Shown here piece by piece: positions 1-10,600 of a stretch of DNA of 64,000 nt; the first letter of the stretch is position 1; the number at the start of each line of letters is the position of its first letter. The position numbers and the translations under genes are program-made. The notes under the pieces were generated by a model, which was not told where the DNA came from, made no database searches, and was given only the letters and a program-made list of their open reading frames with translations. The DNA lies in NCBI GenBank assembly GCA_947304405.1, contig CAMZBB010000001.1, positions 1 through 64,000 of the forward strand, given 5' to 3'. The DNA comes from an uncultured Clostridia bacterium. Its GTDB lineage: Bacteria > Bacillota > Clostridia > Saccharofermentanales > Saccharofermentanaceae.

Positions 1-698
1 GAAACAGGCCTTACACTCAGTTTCAGTTCGTTCTCCAGATCTTTAAGAGCAGACCACACTGTTTCGTATTCTTTACAGAATCTATCCCAGCTCTTCGCAA
101 TTGTTGTACGCTCTCTGTTTTCTTTACCGATAGAATAATCGATGGCTTCTTCAGAATAATGCGTGATTATTTCATTTTCTCTTTCAGGCCTGTCTTTAAC
201 CTCAGCCTCTTTTCTTTTTGCTCTCAGATTTTTGATACGGCCGTCGATCGGTTTTAACTTGGTATTGACCTTCTGTATCTTTGCGAGTAGCTCAACGAGG
301 CGCTTAAATGATTGAAAATACTCCTTTGTCTTATCATCATCTGTGTGTTCGATCGCATCATCGATCCGCTCGTTAATGTTTTCGAAACGCACATTGGACA
401 TGACGGAATTGGTATCAATGTCCAACAAGTTTTTCCATTTGCCCGCACAAAGAACACGACCGCGCAAAGCTTTGGCATTGCCGGGATCTCGCATAAGAAT
501 ACAGCGGTACCATACATCCGCCTCATTGAATTCATCCGCCATAGAAGCTTTGTACGCTTTGATTTCAGCATCCTTGTCGAAAAGGATCGAACTGCCAAAA
601 GCCACACCGCAGAACATGCACCTGTAGATCTTTCCTTCCTGATCAGGAACAAGGTTACCGCCGCACTTGGTACAGATCGCTTTTATCTCATTTTCCAT
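1..698 (-). CDS. Zinc-ribbon, TPR-like protein (partial, C-terminus off the left edge)
   Basis: The frame is open from here to the window edge, so the C-terminus is missing. Cysteines 9, 12, 27 and 30 form a zinc ribbon (CTKCGG, then YRCMFCG). A TPR-like helical segment follows (RDPGNAKALRGRVLCAG), then a Lys/Glu-rich, coiled-coil-prone part. The ribbon spacing and the ALRG-VLC-G segment match the upstream neighbour at 716-1642, so the two are tandem paralogues. An ATG at 713 lies 2 bases after the neighbour's stop, but GGGAG 9 bases before the ATG at 698 favours 698. Such ribbons usually bind zinc structurally. I do not recognise a specific function. Confidence 0.8.
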   Translation of the reverse strand, partial: MENEIKAICTKCGGNLVPDQEGKIYRCMFCGVAFGSSILFDKDAEIKAYKASMADEFNEADVWYRCILMRDPGNAKALRGRVLCAGKWKNLLDIDTNSVMSNVRFENINERIDDAIEHTDDDKTKEYFQSFKRLVELLAKIQKVNTKLKPIDGRIKNLRAKRKEAEVKDRPERENEIITHYSEEAIDYSIGKENRERTTIAKSWDRFCKEYETVWSALKDLENELKLSVRPV

Positions 699-715
699 AT
701 CAGATGCTCCCATGA

Positions 716-1642
716 TCAGTTTTGTTTTGGCGTGTATGTAACAGCTTTCGCTTTCTTTGTTATGGGTTCAAGCTTTACCATCGCATGGTATGTTTCAGAA
801 TACTGCTGTTCTATCTTTGATATCCTGAGCAGCACTTCGTGGGTCTGTTTTTGTGAACCCTTCATATTGGTCCTTACGGAAGCCTCTCTATGCTCATATG
901 CTCTCCTGTTAAGGAGAAGGCCGCCTATGATCGAAGCAGCAAGCAATATAATGACAGGGATACTCCATAAGCGCAATGCATAGGCCAGAAAACCGATAAT
1001 GGCAAAACCCAATAAAACCAGTGCCATCATTCCAACTGTTAGTTTTGATTCATAATCCATAAAGCCTTCATCTATCGGAGAGGAAATGATCTCACCAATG
1101 ACCGCAGCCGCATCCTTGGCAGTCTGCTTATCTTCTTCTCGTTCAACATCCATTTGAACGATGGTTTTGAATTGTTCGCCGGATTCTATGCCGAGTTTAA
1201 TACGCTCTTCTTCCGCCTGCTGATATTGCTGTGCCAGATCAATAAGTTCTGAAAACTTCTCAAAGTACGGCTTTTCCTTATCTTTCGCACATTCTCTCGC
1301 ATTCTTCAACGATTCTGACATCGGTTTAAAAGAACTCTCTTTCGCCTTACCGATCTTACGTAACGAATCGACAGACATCAGATTACCTTCACAAAGAACA
1401 ATGCCTCGGAGCGCTTCAAAATCATCAGGCTCACTCTTAAGTATCGTATTGAACTTTTCTTTCGCTGAAGCAAACTCCATCTGACGCATATTGGCAGCTG
1501 CGTCCATCAGAAGCTCATTGTGATGCATTTGAACAAAGTCATATGCTTTTCCGCAAAACGGACATTCATATACTTCCTGTTTCTTATCGACGGTCAGTGC
1601 TCCGCCGCAAGAAGAACATGAATAACTGACTAATTCTCTCAT
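716..1642 (-). CDS. Zinc-ribbon membrane protein with TPR-like segment
   Basis: 308 residues. The N-terminal zinc ribbon has Cys9, 12, 27 and 30, the same positions as in the next gene downstream. A TPR-like helical segment follows (KSEPDDFEALRGIVLCEG), then a long charged helical region, two adjacent transmembrane helices at about 203-250, and a cytoplasmic-looking tail. The architecture suggests a membrane-tethered adaptor with its ribbon in the cytoplasm. It is co-directional with the partial paralogue 2 bases away, so the two are probably co-transcribed. No strong ribosome site precedes the ATG. The function is unknown. Confidence 0.8.
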   Translation of the reverse strand: MRELVSYSCSSCGGALTVDKKQEVYECPFCGKAYDFVQMHHNELLMDAAANMRQMEFASAKEKFNTILKSEPDDFEALRGIVLCEGNLMSVDSLRKIGKAKESSFKPMSESLKNARECAKDKEKPYFEKFSELIDLAQQYQQAEEERIKLGIESGEQFKTIVQMDVEREEDKQTAKDAAAVIGEIISSPIDEGFMDYESKLTVGMMALVLLGFAIIGFLAYALRLWSIPVIILLAASIIGGLLLNRRAYEHREASVRTNMKGSQKQTHEVLLRISKIEQQYSETYHAMVKLEPITKKAKAVTYTPKQN

Positions 1643-1785
1643 TTTGTTATTGGAATGCTATCCAAGATATAACGCAGATTCCACCCTTACCAAGTAATAT
1701 AATAACCCAATTGATGTTTGCGGCGCTATAAGAATATTATCAAGTTTACATACAGAAATTGCTAAGGGGATAAGATCGTTTGATC

Positions 1786-2409
1786 TTATTCAAGTACCCT
1801 GGTCTCTCCGATGATCTTTATTCCGATATCGCAATTGACCTTATCCTTCATCGCATCTTTAGCATACCCGCAAAAATGGCCGTATTTAAATGTGCCGATC
1901 GACACTGTCAAATCTGATCTGACATAAAGATCTCCAAGCCCCGTATCTCCGTTCAGGCCGCTGTTGATGTCGGCGCTCACTACATAAGCTCCCGAACCGT
2001 TTATCTTCTCTATAGCGCTTCTCGCAGGCTCTTTGACTTCGCCTTTAAATCCCGTTCCGAAAATACAGTCAACGATCGTTTTATACTTTCCGTAATCGGC
2101 ATCAGAAGTGACGGGCACGCCTTTCGAAACACAGATATCGTAGAAGTATTTTCCATCCTCTGAGAATGAGTCTTCATAAAGGAGCACGATCTCACATTCA
2201 ATTCCGTGATCTTTAAGCAGAGAGGCGACCACAAAACCGTCACCGGCATTGTTGCCCTTGCCGCAGATTATCCCGACAGGACCTTTCCAATCAACCTGAT
2301 CAAATATGGCCTTTCCAGCCCTTGCCATCAGTTCTTTTGAAGGAACAAGATTTTCGATGGTCCACTTGTCGCTCGCGCGCATTACTTCAGTTGATACACA
2401 GAGCGGCAT
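1786..2409 (-). CDS. nnrE: NAD(P)H-hydrate epimerase (YjeF N-terminal domain)
   Basis: 207 residues covering only the YjeF_N domain. This domain interconverts the R and S forms of damaged NAD(P)HX for later repair. The diagnostic loop ICGKGNNAGDGFV is at about residues 48-60, and a second nucleotide-binding stretch is seen at VDCIFGTGFKG. The C-terminal NnrD dehydratase domain found in many fused bacterial proteins is absent, so the dehydratase must be encoded elsewhere. It starts 4 bases after the stop of the YitT-family gene upstream, so the two are probably one transcript. The family call is firm. Confidence 0.9.
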   Translation of the reverse strand: MPLCVSTEVMRASDKWTIENLVPSKELMARAGKAIFDQVDWKGPVGIICGKGNNAGDGFVVASLLKDHGIECEIVLLYEDSFSEDGKYFYDICVSKGVPVTSDADYGKYKTIVDCIFGTGFKGEVKEPARSAIEKINGSGAYVVSADINSGLNGDTGLGDLYVRSDLTVSIGTFKYGHFCGYAKDAMKDKVNCDIGIKIIGETRVLE

Positions 2410-2413
2410 GGCT

Positions 2414-3277
2414 TCACTTCCTGCGGACGGCGCTTTTCTTTCTTTTTATGTGATTTCCGACAATCTCGGAAACATCTGAAATAGTCATGAACGCTGATAC
2501 GTCGGCATCGTTGATTATCTTCTTTATCGCAGGCACTTCGACTCTGGTGATAACGCAGTAGAGCACTGTCTTCTTGCCGTTGCTTACCATACCTTTGCCT
2601 TCCATCTGCGTGCACGTTCTTCCTAACTGCGTATAGATCTTATCCGCTATATCCTTGCCGTGATCGGTGATTATCATGACGGACTTACCCTGCTCCATAC
2701 CGTTTTCGACGATATCGATCACTTTGGAAGTGATGAAGTATGTGAGGAGCGAATAAAGCGCCCTGTCCGGTCCGAAAAGAAGGCCCGCGACGCCGTAAAT
2801 GATGATGTTGAAAAACAGGACTATCTGACCTACCGAGAACTCGGTGTTTTTCGACAGGAACATGGCAACGATCTCAGTTCCGTCAAGACAGCCGCCGTAA
2901 CGCAGTATCAATCCGACTCCGATACCGAGAGTGACGCCTCCGAACGCGACAACCAGGATCTCTTTATCGGTTACTGCTTTCATGTCCTTAAAAACGCTTA
3001 AGAATACCGAGAAGATGACCATCGCATAGATCGCCTTGACGAGGAATCTCATGCCGAGGCGCTTAAAACCGAGCAATACAAACGGGATATTGAGGACGAT
3101 CGTCAAAACGCCGAGAGGCATTCCGGACAGCTGGCTTAAGATCATCGAGATACCGACAACGCCGCCGTCAAGGACCGTGAAAGGGACAAGGAATTCCTCC
3201 AGAGCGAAGGCCGCAATGACCGCTCCGAGCGTTATAAAGAAAATCGGAACTATCCAATGTTTGAACAACTTATTCAT
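2414..3277 (-). CDS. YitT family membrane protein
   Basis: 287 residues from the ATG at 3277. A TTG at 3295 lies in the T-tract of the pgi terminator and is an unlikely start. It has five or six hydrophobic helices of the YitT membrane domain (LGAVIAAFALEEFLVPFTVLDGGVVGISMI) and then a soluble C-terminal DUF2179 domain (VMIITDHGKDIADKIYTQLGRTCT). Members are conserved in Firmicutes, and their transport or sensory role is not settled. The start codon is only about 14 bases beyond the terminator T-tract, leaving no room for an ordinary promoter between pgi and this gene. Confidence 0.88.
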   Translation of the reverse strand: MNKLFKHWIVPIFFITLGAVIAAFALEEFLVPFTVLDGGVVGISMILSQLSGMPLGVLTIVLNIPFVLLGFKRLGMRFLVKAIYAMVIFSVFLSVFKDMKAVTDKEILVVAFGGVTLGIGVGLILRYGGCLDGTEIVAMFLSKNTEFSVGQIVLFFNIIIYGVAGLLFGPDRALYSLLTYFITSKVIDIVENGMEQGKSVMIITDHGKDIADKIYTQLGRTCTQMEGKGMVSNGKKTVLYCVITRVEVPAIKKIINDADVSAFMTISDVSEIVGNHIKRKKSAVRRK

Positions 3278-3290
3278 GTCCACATAATAC

Positions 3291-3321
3291 AACAAAAAGC
3301 CCGGGCGTGACCGTCCGGGCT
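3291..3321 (-). terminator. Rho-independent terminator after pgi
   Basis: On the minus strand an AGCCCGGACG / CGCCCGGGCT stem with one mismatch and a GTCA loop (3298-3321) is followed by a T-rich run. It lies 28 bases after the pgi stop and ends almost at the start of the YitT gene. Confidence 0.88.
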
Positions 3322-3349
3322 GAATGTTTAATGCAATTGTGATAATTGA

Positions 3350-4699
3350 TTATTTTGAAAGCCTCTTCTCGAGAGCAGCCTTCTGATCCTCATATCCGGG
3401 CTTGCCGAGGAGAGCAAACATGTTCTTCTTGTAAGCCTCAACGCCGGGCTGGTTGAAAGGATTTACTGCGAGGAGGTAACCGGAGATGCCGCAAGCCTTC
3501 TCGAAGAAGTAGATCAGCTCGCCGAGCGTGTAAGCAGTCTGCTCGCTCATGTGGATAAGGAGGTTCGGAACCTTGCCGTCAACGTGAGCAAGGATCGTTC
3601 CCTGCATTGCCTTAGTGTTAACGTCGTTCATATCCTTGCCGGAAAGGAAGTTAAGACCGTCAAGGTTATCGGGATCATTCGGGATCTCGAAAGTCCTTCT
3701 GGGCTGGTCGATCTGGACAACAGTCTCATACATGATCCTTGCGCCGTCCTGAATATACTGGCCCATGGAGTGAAGGTCTGTAGTGTTATCAACGCCTGCC
3801 GGGAAGATACCCCTTCTGTCCTTACCCTCGGACTCACCGTAAAGCTGCTTCCACCACTCTGTCATGTAGTGGAAAGAAGGCTCATAGTTGACCATGATCT
3901 CCGTTGAATAACCGGAACGGAGCAGGCAGTTACGGACTGCAGCGTACTGATAGCATGGGTTCTCAGCAAGAGACATCTTTTTATATGCCTTGGATGCATC
4001 TCTTGCGCCCTTCATAAGCTCTCTGATGTCGATGCCTGCAACAGCGATGGGAAGAAGTCCCACAGCGGTAAGAACGGAGAAACGTCCGCCTACGTCGTCA
4101 GGTACTACGAATGACTCGTAGCCTTCCTCGTTTGCAAGGCCCTTGAGGGCTCCCCTTGCCTTATCTGTTGTTGCATAGATACGTGATCTTGCCTCTTCCT
4201 TGCCGTACTTCTTCTCCATGTATGCACGGAGGATGCGGAAAGCGATTGCAGGCTCGGTCGTTGTACCGGACTTGGAGATTATGTTGAGAGATACATCCTT
4301 GCCCTCGATAACGTCCATGAGGTCTGCAAGGTATGTAGCGCTGATGGAATTACCGCAGAAAAGGATCAAAGGACTCTTTCTGACTTTCTTGGAAACAGCA
4401 TTCTGGAAGCTGTGGCCAAGCATCTCGATAACGGCTCTTGCTCCGAGATAGGAACCGCCGATTCCGATTACGATGAGAACGTCAGAATCCCTTCTGATCT
4501 TCTGAGCAGACTTGCGGATCCTTGCGAACTCTTCCTTGTCATATGCTGAAGGCAGATCGAGCCAGCCGAGGAAATCATTGCCGGGGCCGTTCTTCTTGTG
4601 GAGCATATCAGATGCAACCTTAACCTGAGGTTCCATCCTGTCGATTGCTTCCTGTCCGCCGATAAAATCAAGTGCGTTTGAATAGTCGAATGTGATCAT
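3350..4699 (-). CDS. pgi: Glucose-6-phosphate isomerase
   Basis: 449 residues, the usual length for the short Firmicute form. It interconverts glucose 6-phosphate and fructose 6-phosphate in glycolysis and gluconeogenesis. Recognisable SIS-fold motifs include [45 protein letters not shown], the active-site stretch [23 protein letters not shown], and the C-terminal helix with [18 protein letters not shown] sits just upstream of the ATG. The gene is flanked by its own terminator and appears monocistronic. The assignment is firm. Confidence 0.97.
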   Translation of the reverse strand: MITFDYSNALDFIGGQEAIDRMEPQVKVASDMLHKKNGPGNDFLGWLDLPSAYDKEEFARIRKSAQKIRRDSDVLIVIGIGGSYLGARAVIEMLGHSFQNAVSKKVRKSPLILFCGNSISATYLADLMDVIEGKDVSLNIISKSGTTTEPAIAFRILRAYMEKKYGKEEARSRIYATTDKARGALKGLANEEGYESFVVPDDVGGRFSVLTAVGLLPIAVAGIDIRELMKGARDASKAYKKMSLAENPCYQYAAVRNCLLRSGYSTEIMVNYEPSFHYMTEWWKQLYGESEGKDRRGIFPAGVDNTTDLHSMGQYIQDGARIMYETVVQIDQPRRTFEIPNDPDNLDGLNFLSGKDMNDVNTKAMQGTILAHVDGKVPNLLIHMSEQTAYTLGELIYFFEKACGISGYLLAVNPFNQPGVEAYKKNMFALLGKPGYEDQKAALEKRLSK

Positions 4700-4822
4700 T
4701 GTCGTATCTCCTTAATGATTATTTCAAAAGCATTACAAAGTATATCACCGCTCGTTCCGTTCTTAAACGGTTTTTTGAGCATAAATGATCAAATTTCTTA
4801 TATCTTTATCGTGATAATTCCG

Positions 4823-6982
4823 TCAACAATAACCGTTGAGGTCTGCAACGCCCTTTATCAGCGTAAAAGACTCGAAAATGCCCTGCGGCGTCCTGTCCCA
4901 GAGCGGCGACAGTATAACGCCGTAAGTGCTGCTGGCGGTCCATTCGTAAGCGATACCGTCCTCGCCTATTCCTGCGAACATGGTCATATGCTGACCCTTT
5001 TTCTTGCTCCAGTCATGATTGAACCAGACGAAAACGTCTCCGGGCTTGGCCTTGATCTCAGTGAGATAATCGACCCATTCTTCATTGGACCAGCCCTTTA
5101 CGCCGTCGCTTCTGTCTGAAAGCGAGATCTGAGTGTATTTGATCTTCCTGTTTTTGACGATCGTATTGAGGAAATGGCTGTTTACCGAGGCCGTTCCGTT
5201 TCTGCACCACCCGTACTTGTCCTTGTAGCTCCTGATCCCGCAGTAGTTAACGCCGATACCGTACAGCTGTGATCCGTCCTTGCGGTTGCCCTTCTTGTAT
5301 TTCTTTGTAAACTTTGCCGTTCCCAATGCAACCCTGAAGGCAAGCGATACTGAGCCTGCGCAGTCGGTATAGCCCTGGACCATCTTGCCCATATGGAAAT
5401 AGCCGACGTCTTTCATGTATTCGAAATTCTTGATAAGCTTCGCACGGAAAACATCCGGATCGGAATATCCGCAGTCAAGGATGTTCTTGTATGTCATGAT
5501 GGCATCGGTATTTGAAACCGCATAATAAGCATGCGGCTTAACACTGATGATGCCGCCTTCATCGCCCGGCTCGCCCGTGTCCTTATCACGCAATATGATC
5601 TGGATCTTCTCGATCCTTCTGTATGTGCCGCGCGATCCTGCGCTCTCGCCGTTTTTCGCCCATCCGAGCCATCCGAACGACTGAACATAGACGCGGTAAT
5701 AGACATCGTAATACTCAGCCATTTCACCGGTAAGCTTGACTTGAAGTATTTCAAGTCTCTTGCCGGTCTTGCTCTTACCGCTGATCGAACCGTTGGATAC
5801 CCAATCAGTCCAGTTGCTGCCCTGAATGAAAGATCTGTAAGTTATCCCTCCGAGATACTTCGAAGGACCCAATGCAATGGTTATTGCCTCGAGACGCTTT
5901 GAAAACGTTCCGGAAGCCTGTCCGTCTTTGCTCCAGGTCCTCTGCCAGCCGTACGTCTGGCCTCTCAGCCTGTAGATGACCGAAGAAGAACTGTTGCTTT
6001 CGACAGGTACCAGTCTGACCTTAAGTTCTTCAATACGTCTGCCGTTATTTCTGGTCCCGCCGATCGCGGCATTATGGACCCATCCCTGCGCATCCGAAAG
6101 TGAACTGATCGAAGCCTTGTACTCAACGAAATAATGCTTGGCAAGCTCGCCCGTGAGCTTGATCTGAACTGCTTCTATCCTGAGCTTCTTATTCTTTGTT
6201 CCGACTGTCTTTCCCGAAGTGACCCATTTGGACCAGCCCTTTTTCCTGACATACGCCCTGTATGTTATGCTTCCCTCATATCCGGTCTCATTCTTGAGGC
6301 TGATCGAAAAGGATTCAAGCCTTTTCCCCTTTTTGCCGAGCGTCAGTATGCCGTCCTTGAAGGAACCGCTTTTGTTCTTGACTGTTTGGATATAAGCCTT
6401 GCCGGATAACGAATACTTCGGCTCAGCGGAAGGCTCTTCGGCAGGAGTCTCTGAGGGAGTCTCTGCGGGAGTCTCGGAAGGGACCTCCGAAGGTACCTGC
6501 TCCGGATCCTGAGGAGCAGATTCGCCCGGTTTGTCCGAAGTGGTCTCACCGGGAGTCTCTTCAGGCTTTTCTTCCGGCTTCTCATCTGGGGACTCTTCCG
6601 GCTTCCCATCAGATTCTACGGGCTTGTTTTCCGGGTTTTCTTCAGTTTTTTCAGGATCATCGTCCTTCTTGTCTTCTTTTGTGTCTTCGTTTTTTTCTTC
6701 CGGTTCTCCGGAAGGCTTATCAGAAGGTTCTTCGGGATCGGCCGCCTTCTTTTCAGGGGCCTTCTTTACATTATCGCGGTTATCCTCAGGCTCTTTTTTG
6801 CTTTCCTGATCATTTGAACTGTCATTAGATCCTTCTTCAGCAGCTTCCTGAGGTACTTCCTCGGCGAAGACCGGAACGGACGGGATCATTGACATGTAAA
6901 AACAGATAGAGGCAGCCAGCAAAACGGATAGTGCCTTCTTCGAAACGGTTAATATGTGATATCTGTCCGCATGTCTATTCAT
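4823..6982 (-). CDS. Secreted ChW-repeat protein with C-terminal Cys/His (NlpC/P60-like) domain
   Basis: 719 residues. A signal peptide (about 14-41, ending VFAEE) is followed by a Pro/Glu/Lys/Ser-rich linker to about residue 195. Then come about five clostridial hydrophobic (ChW) repeats (about 200-460), each with a GW..W core and a G..KRLEAI.I.L boundary. The C-terminal domain (about 490-719) contains TDCAGSVSLAFR with candidate nucleophile Cys541, GDVFVWFNHDW, and GQHMTMFAG with candidate His665, an order resembling NlpC/P60-type peptidases or amidases. A wall-bound peptidoglycan or cell-wall hydrolase is inferred, not proved. There is no sortase motif. The ribosome site is weak. Confidence 0.8.
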   Translation of the reverse strand: MNRHADRYHILTVSKKALSVLLAASICFYMSMIPSVPVFAEEVPQEAAEEGSNDSSNDQESKKEPEDNRDNVKKAPEKKAADPEEPSDKPSGEPEEKNEDTKEDKKDDDPEKTEENPENKPVESDGKPEESPDEKPEEKPEETPGETTSDKPGESAPQDPEQVPSEVPSETPAETPSETPAEEPSAEPKYSLSGKAYIQTVKNKSGSFKDGILTLGKKGKRLESFSISLKNETGYEGSITYRAYVRKKGWSKWVTSGKTVGTKNKKLRIEAVQIKLTGELAKHYFVEYKASISSLSDAQGWVHNAAIGGTRNNGRRIEELKVRLVPVESNSSSSVIYRLRGQTYGWQRTWSKDGQASGTFSKRLEAITIALGPSKYLGGITYRSFIQGSNWTDWVSNGSISGKSKTGKRLEILQVKLTGEMAEYYDVYYRVYVQSFGWLGWAKNGESAGSRGTYRRIEKIQIILRDKDTGEPGDEGGIISVKPHAYYAVSNTDAIMTYKNILDCGYSDPDVFRAKLIKNFEYMKDVGYFHMGKMVQGYTDCAGSVSLAFRVALGTAKFTKKYKKGNRKDGSQLYGIGVNYCGIRSYKDKYGWCRNGTASVNSHFLNTIVKNRKIKYTQISLSDRSDGVKGWSNEEWVDYLTEIKAKPGDVFVWFNHDWSKKKGQHMTMFAGIGEDGIAYEWTASSTYGVILSPLWDRTPQGIFESFTLIKGVADLNGYC

Positions 6983-7032
6983 TATTCGTCTATATTAAAC
7001 TTGCAGTTTATATATATCAATAAAAAAGCAGA

Positions 7033-7059
7033 TTGAAATTGCGGACTTTCGATTATAAT
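7033..7059 (+). promoter_or_regulatory. Candidate sigma-A promoter of the DUF4364 gene
   Basis: TTGAAA (7033-7038) and a perfect TATAAT (7054-7059) are separated by a short 15-base spacer, just upstream of the AAAGGAG ribosome site. Confidence 0.45.
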
Positions 7060-7079
7060 TAGAGTCAAAGGAGTTGCAA

Positions 7080-7622
7080 ATGGCGGATTTTTCCATAGCT
7101 GAAGCGAAGATCAGGATACTTTATCTTGTCAGCCGGGTTCCCGGCGTAAGTTATCATCTGCTCAGGGACAGGTGTCTCGATCAGCTCTACACTGATTTCT
7201 TTACGTTCAGCAGAGCTTACGATGAACTCATAGCAGGCAATCTCATGGACAAGACCATGGATGACAATGCTCCTTCGTCTGCCATCGGCGGAACTGAAAC
7301 CCTTACTATCTCTGCCGGCGGCAAAGCCCTTCTCGACGATGCGATGCCCGCGATCAATGCAACCGTAATAGCAAGTCTCGAAAGCTCCGCAAAAGAACTC
7401 GCCGAAGAGATGCGTCTTGCTTCACTTGTCACGAGTTCCAAAGCCCCGGCACCCGGCGGCCTCTGGACTGTCACGCTCTTTTCGGACAATAACGGAATGC
7501 CTTTCCGCGCTGAGATAACTGTTAAGACCGAGGATGAAGCAAGCGAACTCTGCAGAGCCTGGAAATCCTCCTACGGTAACATTCCCGGACTTCTTCCGGA
7601 TCTTATCAGGAACAAGACCTGA
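7080..7622 (+). CDS. DUF4364 family protein
   Basis: 180 residues from the ATG at 7080, which AAAGGAG precedes by 6 bases. A TTG at 7074 overlaps this spacing and is rejected. The N-terminal part (about 8-75) looks like a winged-helix fold (AKIRILYLVSRVPGVSYHLLRDRCLDQLYTDFFTFSRAYDEL given here in part), then ETLTISAGGKALL. The C-terminal part is an alpha/beta domain. This matches DUF4364, a family common in Clostridia and thought to be a small transcriptional regulator. It is transcribed away from the ChW-protein gene and converges on the 1031-residue envelope gene with only 5 bases between stops. Confidence 0.75.
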   Translation: MADFSIAEAKIRILYLVSRVPGVSYHLLRDRCLDQLYTDFFTFSRAYDELIAGNLMDKTMDDNAPSSAIGGTETLTISAGGKALLDDAMPAINATVIASLESSAKELAEEMRLASLVTSSKAPAPGGLWTVTLFSDNNGMPFRAEITVKTEDEASELCRAWKSSYGNIPGLLPDLIRNKT

Positions 7623-7627
7623 TATTC

Positions 7628-10600
7628 CTACTTCTTATTCCTGATGATGAAATACTCGCCGGGCTGAAGATTATTCCTTAAGTTCTGTGATCTGAGCGTT
7701 TTCTCCGTCAGCAAAGTGCCGTTTGACGAGTATCTGATAATGGTGCTCTTTGAACTTCTGATCGCATTGTCGTTTATAAGGAAACTCTGCTGTGTATTCG
7801 AAGAATTCGATATGATCATGCAGTAGTCGTTGCCGTCATGGAAGACTGCCGAAGAACAAACGCTGTGGAACGCTTCGGCTTTCCCCTTGTTAGCGGTATC
7901 AAGAGGTTCTGCTATCTCGACATAGAGTTCCTTCCACCCGCGGAAATCGGCCAGCGCGCTTGACACTTTCATGATCTCGACAAATTCATTGCCGTTTAAG
8001 AACATCGTGTCTTCCGTATAAGAGGCAGGACTGAAGTTTATACCCGCATCGAAAAGGAACATCTCCGCGAATTCGGACTTATCCGCTATCAGCAAAGACA
8101 CGATCCTGCCGGCATTCAGATTATCCTTTATGGTAAGCGAGTTGATGTATTCGCCCCTGTAACCGGTTGAAGCCACACGCGGGACATTATACTGAGCTAC
8201 GGAGAATGAAGCCTCCGAATTTCCGTTAAAGGTTGCCGTCTGGTCGTTGTTCCCTATTACCAGAGGCATTGTGTGGCTGTTAGCGGACGACATCATGACA
8301 CCGCCGTCGTAATTCATGCCGTCAAGGAATACCGTCTTATCCTTGATGTCGGTATAGTATTCTGACTGCGAGAACATCGATATGACGAAATTGACGTAAG
8401 CGGCTCTCTGTGTGTCGCTTATGAAGAATCCCTCGCTGTCGCATATCTCGACATATACGGTATCGAAACGCCTTGCCCACGGCATTGCAGTACCGTTGTC
8501 GATCCTCTTTCTTCCGTAGTTTGAAGACACGGAACCGCACAGATATTCCAGGAAATTATTCACATCCTTTGCGGTTGCGCAAGAGCCTATCTTGAACCAC
8601 GGTGACGAGCCGCATGTATTGACCATTCTCAGACTGTCCTCAAGCGAATTGCAGACAGGGACACGCTTTTGCCTGCCGCCGCTCACGATCTCTGCGGAAT
8701 TCGAATCATCGCTCATGCCGTAAAAAGACGAGGATGAGAATCCGGACGAACCGAAGTTCAGATTGCCGAGCCTTATGGCAACCGGGCTGCCCGACTTGAG
8801 CACGTCCTGATAGTGATTGGGGATACCGGACTGGCGGTAGGAATCAGGTCCTAAGAAGACGTTATCCGCATAAAGAGTACCGGTGCCTTCAAATGCAATG
8901 TTTATGCGTATCTCCTCGTTGTTCTTGAGCATCTGGTCCGTCACGGCGAAAACATAGTCATACTGCTTGTAAGACGAAGTGACCTGGTTAATGACCGTGC
9001 CGACTTTGCCGAAGGTCTTTCCTTCCAGCCAGAAATAGACTTTCCCGCTGTAATCGGGCGATCTCAGCCATGCGCTGATCCTGTAAAAAGAATCCGCCTT
9101 GAACGAATCAGAAGACAATCCGCAAAGCTTCTGTGACAGAGCGTGAATGTTCTCGCCGTTGCCCGTGACCCTCGCGCATCCGGATCCGCTGTATGACGCA
9201 TTGGACATTGCCAGAAGCGTTCCTTCGCCGTAAACGTCCCAGGATCCGTTCCCCGAAAGATTCCACGGCTTATCGTCGTCTTTATTGACCGTACCGCCGA
9301 AAGTACTTTTCTGTTCTCCTATGAAAACAATGTCATCGGCCATTATCGAATCTTCCGCAACAGTTCCGCTGACATCTATCTCCGAGAGGACCTGCGCCCT
9401 GTAGATGCCCTTGCCTGAGTCAAACACGATCTTGTCCGAGAAGAAACCAAGTATGCGCTCGATCATAACATTCTCGGATGTAAACGTGCTTAAGGTCCCC
9501 GATATGGGATCGATCGTAACAGCCTTTCCGTCATTGTGCGTTGCAACTATCAGACCGGAATCGGAAAGCGTTATCGAGACGGGGATGTCAGGCTGGGCAA
9601 GAGGATTGTAAGATTCTGTTATCTTCAAATTGTCCGCTTCGTCAAAGATGGTCACTACCTTGCCGTTCTCATTGATAAAACAAGCTTTGCCGTTTCTTCC
9701 CGCAGAAGCTACGATATTGACCTGGAGAGCCTTTGACGTGCCTGCAAGTCCGAATATGATGCCATTGGTCGAAGTATAAATCTCGCCTGAAGCCGTGATC
9801 GCGGCAAAGCCGGAATCATATGAGAGGAATTTGGTGATCCCCGAAGCTGAAGCTATTCTGGAGTAATACAGTTTTCCGTCACATACGCTGACGACCGTTC
9901 CGTCCGCAAATGCCGCAGCAGCCGTTTTCCCGACGGCTCCGCTGCCCGCAAAAGCCGATTTGCTGTTGTCACGCTGGGGGATGACGCTGCCGTCGTTATT
10001 AACGGGATTGTAGTTCTTGCCGTCGGATGAGACACATACCTTACCGTCTTTAGTAACTGCCATGACAAAGGCATCTGCACAGGCAATGTCCATGAAGCTT
10101 TCATTGCTCGATACCCTGCCTGCCAGCTGCTGGCTCGTTATATCGTAAAGAATGAATCCTTCCTGAGTAAGTGCCAGGACCGTGCCTCCGAAGCCGCGAA
10201 CCTTAATGATCGAATCTTCTCCATAGAGGCCCCTGATGTCATCGAGCATAGTAACGGCGCCGAGCCTCGCCGATTCGAATCCGGTAATGGTTCCGGAATA
10301 CTTCTCATTCATTATCCCGTCGGCATCGATCGAAACGATGCGGACCGATGCTCCCGTAGTCGTTTTTCCGTTAAAGCCGCTGCTGATAACGGCATCAGGC
10401 TTGAGATACACGGCATTTCCGGAGCTTCCGGCAACAAGCATGCTGTAGTACTTGCTGCTGCCTTCAAATGACGAGTCGCAGACCATGTTGATGTTGGGAA
10501 TGAGTTCTGCATTAACGCCGGTTCCCACGGCAGAATCGCCGACATCGGTCTCGGTGGCGGTAACTGTGACAAGTTCGGATCTGTAGCTGAAAAAGCCTAT

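Noticed and set aside
1770..1788. Hairpin ATAAGATC/GATCTTAT at the nnrE stop
   Set aside because: No T-run follows on the minus strand, so it is not a convincing terminator.
4757..4776. Terminator-like hairpin CCGTT/AACGG plus T6 on the plus strand
   Set aside because: Both flanking genes are on the minus strand, the stem is only 5 bp, and there is no plus-strand transcript to end.
6531..6809. Plus-strand Ser/Gly-rich reading frame
   Set aside because: A mirror of the Pro/Glu/Lys-rich linker of the ChW protein.
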